Part shown: positions 1 to 9,484 of the stretch, piece by piece
How positions within the stretch are numbered: position 1 is the first letter of the stretch
Layout: every line of letters begins with the position of its first letter
DNA from: Tanypteryx hageni
Taxonomy: Eukaryota > Arthropoda > Insecta > Odonata > Petaluridae
Length of the DNA: 64,000 nucleotides
Assembly (NCBI GenBank): GCA_028673005.1
Contig: CM054116.1
Location: 18,981,840-19,045,839, forward strand
Direction: 5' to 3'
Position numbers and translations under genes: made by a program
Notes under the pieces: generated by a model
Told to the model about the DNA's origin: nothing
The model's input: only the letters and a program-made list of their open reading frames with translations
Databases searched by the model: none

Positions 1-166
1 ATGCTCAAATCACATTTTACCGTAACTGCATTTTTTTGGGTTCCTTTTACATTATGCAATCCTAAAAGAATATACTTTTATTACTCTGTATAAAAGCAAA
101 GAACACAATCTTGTGATGGAAATGTGTCGCTAAATAACTGTTGGAGTTGTTCATTTGTGCTTTCAG
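1..166. other. Left-edge sequence, presumed intron
   Basis: AT-rich sequence without an open frame. It ends in a pyrimidine-rich tract and CAG at 164-166, which fits the 3' end of an intron of the candidate gene that follows. Confidence 0.35.
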
Positions 167-910
167 AAAGCTGTCAGTGATATTTTATCCACACAAAGGT
201 GAGAAATGCTTCGATGTAACCAACTCGTATTGCGTCTAGTGACAGGTTTATTTATGGCATTGTGTGATGTCTGGGAGATTTATTTTGAGCATGAACTGTT
301 TACGTTTATTTCCATAAAATTCACTCTTTTTCTAGGTGAAAAATGGCTGAGCATGATTTTGCTAAATTAGTGAAAATTACTAATTATAAATTAAATAACT
401 TGAGAATGGACAACGGCTCATAATTGAACCATTCTGTGAGATTTAGGAGCTAGACTCCAAAATAGGTTTTCAAGTTGTCTCCATGTAAAATAATGGCAAT
501 GGATGCCAACTTTTCATGATTACGTACGTTAAAAAAGTACTAAAAAGTAATTCTTAGAAGTCACTTCTTAAATATTTGCTTTTTGTGGTAATTGATTCAT
601 CAAACTCTGCTTCAGATAGATTATTCAATGAGTTGTCGTAAATAACAACATTGAAATCTCAGAAGTGCAGACATTACACAAATTCCAGCTTTTCCAGATT
701 TTTAGCTCTAAAAATGGGTGCGGGCATTACACAAGTAAATATGTTACTTAATTTATCATTCATTTTATAATAAACCATAATTATAATAGTTAAGATGCCA
801 CCTAAGAAGAAGTTGGGCTGGGAGGATAAAAAAAGAAAAGGTTCTAGCAGAGCAAAGCAACAACCTAAGATATGGAACAAGTGGCTTAAGAAAGAAGACA
901 GCATAGTTGC

Positions 911-989
<79 letters not shown>

Positions 990-2459
990 TGTATATGTAT
1001 ATATATATATGCAATTTGTTGGTGCTTGCATTCTGCAAGCATTTCATCTGACCCTGATAAAAATTAATATTTCAGAGAGATATAGCATTATTAGAAATAT
1101 TTTTTAATTCAAAATATTTTGTTGTTTAAAAAATTGCGAATTTTTAGCGTCCCCATTTTTACACTGCAAGATTTTCGTTTTTTCTAGTAGGTTTTGCACA
1201 AAATCCTACCTAAGAAAAAAATTTCGAATCTCCAGCTCACCTGGAAATGCCTAAACATTAGTAATCTCCTATATGTTATATCCTCCTCCTCCTCTGTAAG
1301 AAAAGTCGATATATAATGCCTAGTAGAAGGTGCTTGCATACTGCATGCATTTCATCTCACTTTGAAAAATCATTCATTTTTCAGACAGATATTTCATCAT
1401 GAGAAATATTTCTTTAATTCTAAAGATTTCTCCTCTGGACAGGTTTTTGTTTTTTCATTACGAAACAATAATGAACTAAAACTATCGCTAATTTTTGCAA
1501 TTTTAGGAATATAATATTTTTCCCAAATTTAATTAATAATGCCACACATTTCTGCCAAATTTTAAATTTATAGTACAATTAGAAGAGAAGAAACATTTAT
1601 CTAATTGTTTAAATTTAAATAATTTTTACCGCCAAAATAACAATTTTTTGGATAAATTGAAATATTTTTTCGTTTACATTGGCTAACTTCTAAATAATTT
1701 AAAAACAAATTATAATATCAAAATTTTATTATCCCTATTTCGGTTTTTTACATATGTTTACACCGCCGTCTCAAGACCTTTTATCTGATATGCAGTTTGT
1801 AGGCTGAATTCATTTTTTAAGGCCTCTCGGTGCTGTTACAATTCCTATTTAATATATAGGTAAAACAATTTAACTGTGTCTTATAAATATGAGTGGGCAT
1901 TAATGGGTTAATTTGTTATATTTTTTGTAGAATTTGTCTTGTTTTTTACCACTTGTTGTGTGTTAAACCCTGGTTAGACCCAGTCGACCAAGGGGACCAA
2001 CTGCTTAACATCCCTTCCCAAGGACAGAGCGCTGACTTGTGCAGTCTCCTCAAAGCACACAAACATGGGCCTGGACAATCACAGGTTGAAAAATCTGACC
2101 TCCACAGGATTCGAACCTGTGACCACTTCATGGAAGACCAATGCTCTAACCACTCTACCACCGCCACCCCAGATAAACCTGTGGGCAAAGAAATGATAAT
2201 TAAGGTTTATTGCAAAACATTACACAAATTTTAAATGCCCAAAAATATTTTTACTTTATTGAACATTCAAATATGTGAATTTTAGATTTATTCTTTACTT
2301 TTTAGTCCATACAAAATGTGACTTCATTAAAATAAATTTTATTTTTCTGTTTTTAGGCCCAGATTAAAGACTTATGGAGCTTTCGCTGATAATGTCCTCA
2401 AAGATCTTCAAATATTCATCAATCTTGATCTCTATATCAGACTTTATTCACATACCTAA
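167..2459 (+). CDS. Candidate host gene, last two coding exons (partial)
   Basis: Two exon-like blocks fit together. Exon 167-198 follows the acceptor TTTGTGCTTTCAG and ends at donor GTGAG (199). Read in phase 0 it gives [10 protein letters not shown] and leaves two bases. The second block follows the acceptor TTTTTCTGTTTTTAG, starts at 2357 and supplies the one missing base. It then reads 33 codons, beginning [12 protein letters not shown] and ending [10 protein letters not shown], to TAA at 2457-2459. The phase match is the main support. The intron (199-2356) holds a (TA)n tract, repeat units and a tRNA-derived SINE, as expected for a non-coding interval. An AATAAA at 3171 could serve as poly(A) signal. 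Upstream exons would lie before the window. I do not recognise the protein; a chance pairing of two short open blocks is possible. Confidence 0.4.
795..911 (+). other. Short ORF fragment before the TA microsatellite, unrecognised
   Basis: An ATG in reasonable context (AAGATGCC) opens a lysine-rich frame, [16 protein letters not shown] and onward, of about 39 codons that runs directly into the (TA)n tract, which then gives meaningless Ile-Tyr repeats. Basic N-termini of this sort occur in BED-finger hAT transposases, but no zinc-binding residues or catalytic motif remain, so this is only a possible transposon fragment. Confidence 0.2.
913..987. repeat. (TA)n microsatellite
   Basis: About 37 consecutive TA repeats, followed by an imperfect GTATATG continuation to about 1010. 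It lies at the 3' end of a minus-strand repeat unit, where similar units elsewhere carry short ATATAT runs, so it may have expanded from one. Confidence 0.95.
1018..1475 (-). repeat. Minus-strand copies of the hairpin/CTAG repeat family
   Basis: Read on the minus strand this matches the units at 4012-6639: the 3' hairpin TGCTTGCAGAATGCAAGCA (about 1026-1044), a shortened internal part, and the 5' part with the GAGGAGGATATAACAT motif (1225-1319). A second unit end with CTAG (1320-1323 on the plus strand) follows, with its hairpin at about 1331-1349. Most of the unit interior is missing, so these are deletion copies. The family is non-coding. Confidence 0.75.
1962..2172 (-). mobile_element. tRNA-derived SINE
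   Basis: On the minus strand from about 2172 there is a tRNA-like head with an A-box match, TGGTAGAGTGG, and a perfect B-box, GGTTCGAATCC, about 45 bp apart, followed by a tRNA-unrelated body that ends around 1962. The spacing and box sequences are those of an internal RNA polymerase III promoter. The head is followed by unrelated sequence and the acceptor stem does not pair cleanly, so this is a SINE, not a functional tRNA. It lies in the intron of the candidate plus-strand gene. Confidence 0.8.
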
Positions 2460-3819
2460 TTATTTATTTAGTGTGCAAAATAATTATCTTTATTTCTGTT
2501 TATTGTCAACAATAGAAGTGTTTTCTTTCATTGTAATTTGTTGATTGGCACTTCCAAGGAAGCATAAATGTTTCTATTTATTTGAGAAAATCTATAGGAA
2601 ATAATTGCTGCAATTGATTCTGAATATAGTTGTGGTTACATGACAATATTTGCCGTAAGTATTCATGCTTTTCTTATATCGTGTATCATTATGTGTTATT
2701 TTATTGAAATTTGTAATTGTGGCATCCGTTTGGCTGACTCAGTATAAATATGCTAATATGGTTTTGTATGTATGTGTACATTATAAATATTAAATTTGGT
2801 TAAAATTTATGTGGAAAATTCAACACAAATACTTGTAAAAAAGAAATTTATTTATTACTTGTATTGTGGAAGCCCTGGTTTTGATATCTATGCTAAACAT
2901 GTTGATTTTGATTTTTTAATTTGCACACCACCACCAATTCCTTCCCAATTTATAATTACCTAATTTTGAAAATTTTCTAAGTTGATTCGGTCGAAATATG
3001 TCATTTTGGTCATGTATTTATGTGAAAATTCTGTGACAAATTTGGTTGAAATCGGTTAAGCCAATTCTTCCCTGATATGTGTGCACAGATGGACGAAAAT
3101 CACTAAAAATGCTGAATTCGTAACTCATTAACATTATGAATAAGTAAAAATATATGTTGAAATATCATGCCAATAAACATTGATTTATGACCTTGAATAT
3201 TGAACTGTGGATGTAACATAAGGTTAAGAAATTGTAAAACTTCTATGAAGACTGACTTCTTTCAGAATATCACTATGATTGAAGAAGTCTTCCAAACAGA
3301 ATCAGCATTCCAGTGAATTATTCTGAACACAGATTAAGAATGATGCCATGGGAAACCAAGTGTGAGAGATAGAAAGCCCGGCCTTTTCTGAAGTATTCAT
3401 TGTCTTGAGCACAATATGGAAATTTATTCGAAGTTTTTTTTATGTCCCAAAATTATGAGTAAACTAGATGAAAGTACCTGGCAATGCCCAGGCTATGCCA
3501 GACGTGCAAATAAAATTATGTCATATGGTAACACAATCATTTCCACATTTGCACATTTTTTCATGTTCATAAAAACAATTCTTTCCCCTATACTGCATAT
3601 GGAGAAAGTAAAAATCCTATCACATACAGACAGACCAACAGACATGATTGTGAAAACAGTCAAAACATGTTCAAAGGGCCTTAAAAGGTGTATTTACATT
3701 GAAACCTCGAAAGCGAATTCTTTCATGAAAACAATACATTCTCCATATGGAGAAAGTAAAAATTAATTCTGAGATATCTCTGATACCTATACATTGGGCC
3801 AGGAGGGTCCATGGAGGTC
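2460..3819. other. No gene recognised; possible 3' UTR and dispersed repeat sequence
   Basis: AT-rich. The first part could be 3' UTR of the preceding candidate gene, with AATAAA at 3171. A GACAGACAGA-type tract near 3630 and GGAGAAAGTAAAAATC repeats at about 3600 and 3740 belong to dispersed arthropod-type repeats. No credible reading frame is present. Confidence 0.4.
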
Positions 3820-4011
3820 CGGAGGGAATGAGAGCATTTATAGCTAAGAATTGTTTAAAACTATTATTTTTACATTTGGGGAAAACGAAAATCGGTGCGG
3901 AGGTGAAATCTTTAGAATTAAAAGAACATTTGTAATGATGAAATGTCTGTCTGAAAAATGAATGTTTCTTGCAGTATGCAAGCATTTTATATCACCTTGA
4001 AGAACTACTAG
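3820..4011 (+). repeat. Truncated first unit of the tandem repeat, inverted 3' hairpin
   Basis: Sequence from about 3846 matches the 3' portion of the units that follow and ends in CTAG at 4008-4011. Its terminal hairpin segment (about 3968-4000) is present in inverted orientation relative to units 1-3: where they have CAAGGTGATATGAAATGCTT followed by the hairpin, this copy has the reverse complement. Confidence 0.75.
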
Positions 4012-6639
4012 TAATTATATATCGACGACTTTTACAGAGGAGGAGGATATAACATATATATAACAGGAGGATACTAATGTTTAAGCACTTCCAGATGTGC
4101 TGGAGATTCGAAATTTTTTTCTTTGGTAGGATTTTGTGCAAAACCGACTAGAAAAAACGAAAATCTTGAAAAAGTTCAACAATGTGGCCGCTAAAAATTC
4201 GCAATTGTTTAAACAAATTTTCAAGGTTTATATATTTCCGAATGTGCCACGGAGTTAAAATTTTTTTTATAGGTAGAATTCTTAAAAAAACGAAATAGGG
4301 ATTATATAAATTTTGATATTTATATTTGTTTGGCAGTTAAAAATTCTTAAAATTTAAACAAATAGATAGCTGTTTAGGTACTATGGGATGAGCTAGGTAG
4401 CTGAAATTTTCAAATTATTTACAGCATAGTAAATTTGCACAAATAAACATTTCAATTTTACCATATATGTATTGCCGCGGCCGTTAAAAATTATTTAAAT
4501 TTAAACAATTACAAAAATATTATTTTCTTTCTAGAAGTGCTGCAACTTTAAAATTTGGCTAAAATGTGTAGCATTAGAACCTTATAATGAAGAAAGTGTA
4601 AAATTTTTAAAATTGCGACATTTGGGGATTGTTTAAACTATTATTTTTACATGTGGGATAAACAAAAATCGCTGCGAGGTTGAAATCTTTAGAATTGAAA
4701 GAATATTTGTAATGATAAAATGTCTGTCTGAAAAATGAATGTTTTTTCAAGGTGAGATGAAATGCTTGCAGTATGCAAGCACCAACTACTAGTATGTTAT
4801 ATCCTCCTCTGTAAGAGTCGTCGATATATAATGATAGGAGGATACTAATGTTTAGGCACTTCCAGATGTGCTGGAGATTCGAAATTTTTTTCTTAGGTAG
4901 GTGTTTGTGCAAAACCCACTAGAAAAACGAAAATCATGAAAAAGTGCAACAATGCGGCCGCTAAAAATTCGCAATTGTGTAAACAAATTTTCAGGGTTTG
5001 GGCATTTCCGAATGTGCTACGGAGCTGAATTTTTTTTTTAAAGTAGAATTCTTAAAAAAACGAAATAGGCATTAAACAAATTTTGATATTTTAATTTGTT
5101 TGGCAGTTAAAAATTCTTAAAATTTAAACAAATAGGTAACTGTTTAGGTACTACGGGATGAGCTAGGAAGCTGAAATTTTTCAATTATTTGCATAGTAGT
5201 AAATTTGCACAAATAAACATTTCAATTTTACCACATATGCTATGCAGCGGCCGTTGAAAATTATTTAAATTTAAACAATTAGAAAATATTATTTGACTTC
5301 TAGAAGTGCTACAACTTTAAAATTTTGCTAAATTGTGTAGCATTAGTACCCCATAATGGAGAAAGTGTAAAAATTTTAAATTGCAACATTTGGGGATTGT
5401 TTAAAACTATTATTTTTACATTTGGGGAAAACGAAAATCGGTGCGGAGGTGAAATCTTTAGAATTAAAAGAACATTTGTAATGATGAAATGTCTGTCTGA
5501 AAAATGAATGTTTTTTCAAGGTGATATGAAATGCTTGCAGTATGCAAGCACCAACTACTAGTATGTTATATCCTCCTCCTCTGTAGGTGTCGTCGATATA
5601 TAATGATATATAACAGGACTATACTAATGTTTAAGCACTTTCAGATGTGCTGGAGATTCGAAATTTTTTTCTTAGGTAGGATTTTGTGCAAAACCGACTA
5701 GAAAAAACGAAAATCTTGAAAAAGTGCAACAATGCGGCCGCTAAAAATTCGCAATTGTTTAAACAAATTTTCATGGTTTATGTATTTTCGCATGTGCTAC
5801 GGAGTTGAAATTTTTTTTGTAAGTAGAATTCTTAATAAAACGAAATAGGGGTTATACAAATTTTGATATTTTAATTTGTTTGGCAGTTAAAAATTCTTAA
5901 AGTTTAAACAATTGGATAACTGTTTAGGTACTACGGGATGAGCTAGGAAGCTGAAATTTTTAAATTATTTACAGTATTGTGGCGGCTGACAATGTTTACT
6001 TGTCTACAAGTTAATGCTTCCGCCGCCAGAGCCCACTAGGCGGAGGATTTCCGGGCGACGAAAAGAAAAAGCGAGATCACCAGTTGGCGCGAATCTACCG
6101 GCCAGATCTTATCGTGTGGCATCAGCTTTCTCGCCCGTCGTCGCGCTGCCCTCGCCGTGTTTTCTTTGCCGCTATACTGAGCGATGTACTTTGCTTGTGT
6201 TTTATCTTGTTTGTGAATAAACCACTATTGTCAGTAATATCCAGTAGAATCTCGCGTCCACAGTATAGTAAATTTGCACAAATAAACATTTCAATTTTAC
6301 CATATATTTATTGCGGCGGCCGTTAAAAATTAATTAAATTTAAACAATTAGAAAAATATTATTTTATTTCTAGAAGTGCTACAACTTTAAAATTTGGCTA
6401 AAATGTGTAGCATTAGAACCTTATAATGAAGAAAGTGTAAATTTTTAAAATTGCGACATTTGGAGATTGTTTTAAGCTATTATTCTTACATGTGGGAAAA
6501 ACGGAAATCGCTGCAGAAATGAAATCTTGAAATCTTTAGAATTAAAAGACCATTTGTAATGTTGAAATTTCTGTCTGAAAAATGAGTGTTCTTTTAATGT
6601 GAGATGAAATGCTTGCAGTATGAAAGCACCAACTACTAG
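4012..6639 (+). repeat. Three tandem ~780 bp repeat units, Helitron-like 3' ends
   Basis: Units are 4012-4792, 4793-5561 and 5562-6639; the last contains the solo LTR. Each ends in the hairpin TGCTTGCAGTATGCAAGCA (one mismatch in unit 3), 7 bp, then CTAG, with T or TA next. A hairpin a few bases before a terminal CTRR placed before T is the known signature of Helitron 3' ends, and head-to-tail arrays are known for Helitrons. Against this, no clear 5'-TC terminus is visible and no Rep/helicase gene is present. An internal AAATTTAAACAATTAG-type motif and a GCGGCCGT block recur in each unit. The units are non-coding. Other partial copies are at 1018-1475, 22262-22920 and about 46168-46215. Confidence 0.8.
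5978..6262 (+). mobile_element. Solo LTR (285 bp) with GTAT target-site duplication
   Basis: This segment interrupts repeat unit 3 exactly where units 1 and 2 are continuous. It begins TGTGGCGGCTGAC and ends CGCGTCCACA (5'-TG...CA-3'), and is bordered by GTAT on both sides (5974-5977 and 6263-6266). It contains AATAAA near 6217. It is GC-rich compared with its surroundings. The TG/CA ends, 4-bp duplication and poly(A) signal identify an LTR of a retrovirus-like retrotransposon, most likely Ty3/gypsy type; no internal coding region remains, so it probably arose by LTR-LTR recombination. Confidence 0.85.
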
Positions 6640-6679
6640 TAATATATATGACAAAAAAGGTTGCAAATTTTATCAAATT

Positions 6680-7915
6680 CCGTATCTGCCCGAATATAAG
6701 CCGACACTTTTTGTCAAAATCTATCGTGAAAAAAATCACCCTCGGCTTAAATGCGAGCCTGAGGAAAAATTTGGCATCCTCGTACGACGCCATCGCTGAA
6801 AAATTTCTTGTTTCCATAGCATACCTCCTATATTCCACTGATAAGGCACTCGATGTCTTAAAAACGCTCCCTTCTTACAGCGATTGCCCGGAGCTGTAAT
6901 TTAAATTGCTATTGAAGGTTATTTATATATTTTAACACGTAGTTAAAAGTAAATGGGTTCTTATCCAAAGAAAACGGCGGTATATAAAACAATCGAGTTT
7001 TAACAACCCACCAGGTTCATAGCATGATTGCACGCTACAGCAAATTCGTTTTGATCATAATTTGCAACGAGTTCTTTAGATACCAACACCGGTCTTATTA
7101 GAGGTTTTTACAAATTCTGACTACACTAAGCTTCTTCAACTCTTTGTTTTAATTGCACTTCTTGATGCTGCAATCGATTTAAAGTTAAGATGTAGCAGAC
7201 GTCGTAGCTTTTACGGATCATTTAAATGGCAGGTACGTTAAAGTTAGGAGCCGACAGTATAAAGTAGTTCATATTAATTTTTCTTGTTTATTTTATGTTT
7301 TCCTATAGCCATTGTCATTTTTGTATGCATGTTAAAACCCTCTTTCATAGAATGTATTAAACTTGCGTATACTAACTAAGCAGACGATATCGTCTGCTTA
7401 GACAATTCCCAAAATTCGATGACGACTTTCGATGCGCAACTGTTTAAATTCCGCTAACATAAGATACGTCTGATTCGAAGGTGTGAGCAACGGCGTTAAC
7501 TGTAATTCATCTGATAATTAACAGCAATAATAATAAAACTTGGAAACCTCTTTCATAGAATCTATTAAAATTGCGTATAATGACTAAGTAGATGATCACG
7601 CCAAATTCGATGACAGCTTTCGATACGCAACAGTTTCAATTCCAGTAAGATAAATAAATATACTTACATTTGATTGTAAGGTGTGAGCAACGGCGTTGAC
7701 TATATTTATAATTAACAGTAATAATACCTAATAAAACTTTACATGGAACGTATATAATAATACAGATGTAATGTATAATGTATTCTAGGTTGTGTGTGCA
7801 TGTCTGGTACACTTAAGCATAAAATTTACGAAAATACTTCTTTTGGCAAAAAATGTTGGAAAATTTCATGGGGTCGGCTTAAATCCGGGGTCGGCTTCTA
7901 TTCGGGCAGATACGG
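6680..7915. mobile_element. Non-autonomous Tigger/pogo-like element
   Basis: Terminal inverted repeats CCGTATCTGCCCGAATATAA at 6680 and its near-complement ending CGGGCAGATACGG at 7915, followed by TA (left side TT, one base decayed). A second block of GTCGGCTTAAAT/GGCTTAAATGCGAG sequence sits inside both ends. The interior encodes nothing recognisable. It contains two tandem copies of a ~200 bp segment (7337-7541 and 7542-7739) and a 26 bp perfect palindrome. TIR-plus-TA structure is typical of Tigger/pogo MITEs. Confidence 0.7.
7376..7401. repeat. 26-bp perfect palindrome
   Basis: CTAAGCAGACGAT is followed directly by its exact reverse complement. The second copy of the internal tandem segment, near 7577, has a diverged version that is not palindromic, so the palindrome is either the ancestral state or a local gain. 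Confidence 0.9.
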
Positions 7916-8291
7916 TACATCAAAGTATACTTCAATTTGTGAATATTTATATTTTTGATAAACATTTAAACTAACTGCAAAAATCAGATATAATAGAAGT
8001 TATACTTTGATTAAATGAGGAAAGGAATTTATTTTGTTTCCTGTCCAGGTAATATGAAAGAATATTTTAATAAATAGTAATTAAATTTGCAGGTAAATTA
8101 AATGAAACTGAAGCAAATTTTTCTAAGAAAAAATTTATTATAATAACCATATAAACAAAATAAACAAGAAAATATCATCATTAAATTATATCAGAATTTG
8201 TATAATGATGTTCTGAACACACACATTATGTGTTCCAAAGAGAAATGATGAAATTTGGAACTTTTTGAAAAAATTTTAAAAGTTCTTGAAA
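7916..8291. other. No feature recognised
   Basis: AT-rich sequence without motif, repeat or credible frame. Confidence 0.5.
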
Positions 8292-8456
8292 ATTAAGAAT
8301 AAAATTAACTTTGTAAATTCCCAGAATACTTTTATTAAGAGACTATCTAGATTGTGACTCTCTACATCATCATCAGTAGTAATGTGTCGAAATCTAGATA
8401 AGGGCCTCTTAATAAAAGTATTGTAGGAATTTACAAAGTTAATTTTATTTTTAATA
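8292..8456. repeat. Foldback inverted repeat, ~62 bp arms
   Basis: The left arm (8292-8353) and right arm (8391-8456) are near-perfect reverse complements around a 37 bp loop; both contain ATCTAGAT and AATAAAAGTATT-type sequence. The minus-strand loop contains CTGATGATGATG, the start of a hammerhead-like core seen better at 34549-34586, but here the second core element (GAAA) is not intact. Confidence 0.8.
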
Positions 8457-9484
8457 ATGAATGAACAAAGTAACGCCAGAAACAATTGAGTACACTTTTG
8501 AAAATTAATTTACAGCAACTTTTAGATTCCAAGTTATAAGGTATCTTTTAATTTCTCTATTTACAAAAATGTACTTATTTTTTAAATCAGAAATTTAAAT
8601 ATAAAATGGTTAAATAAAAGTTATAATAATAGTTATTTTTACGAAAAAGAGACATTAATGGTATAGCAATATATTATGTAGGAAATAATATGCTTTTATC
8701 AAGAGACTTCGATGAAAAAGACACCCAACGCAATTATACAATAAATAAGTAAAAAGCAATTATACAGCAAAAATAAAAAGGGAATAGTACCATTTAATAA
8801 CACATCTTTTCACTCAGCTTCCTTGGGGCAGCAAACTTGTGGGAGAGGATTATTCCTGTACAATGAATCACAATATAACATTGCACATGTGATAAAGTAA
8901 GGTGTGCAAACATATTAAATTCCTAGATGATAGCTGCATCTTATCAAATGTTTCACATAAGAAATATTCATTTCATATAAGAAATGACAATAGGAACCTA
9001 ATGGACAATTCAAAACCTACATATCTACTACTTTCACTCAATAACTACATGAATCAAAACATTCTCAGAATTTTTAAGCAGCTAAGTTTATGAAGGAAAT
9101 TATAACTACCCTATCTGATATTAATTTTGCGAATAACAAAGATTCTCAGAACTCACAATACATTCTCGTAACTCTACAATGAATAAACATCATGCGAGAC
9201 ATGGAGAACACTAATCGACTTTCAGTGAGAAAAATAATTATATTTAACTTATAAAATGTCCCGAAGCACCAAAAAATATAAACAGTGTAAAGAAAACCAG
9301 CAATATACCAACTTCTAGAGTAACACTCAATTTTTTTTAAACCAAACAATGAACATTTAAATACAACACATACTAAATATGTGATTTCCGTATATATATT
9401 CTACTCACTAAACAAAACATTTATACAACACTCGCGGAACACAGATAACATTACAAAATAATGCTAAATCAATACACTACCCAT
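8457..9484. other. No feature recognised
   Basis: AT-rich; only short open frames with no recognisable motif. Confidence 0.5.

Noticed and set aside
2093..2172. tRNA gene on the minus strand
   Set aside because: A- and B-boxes are present but the cloverleaf stems do not close and a SINE body follows, so it is treated as a SINE head.
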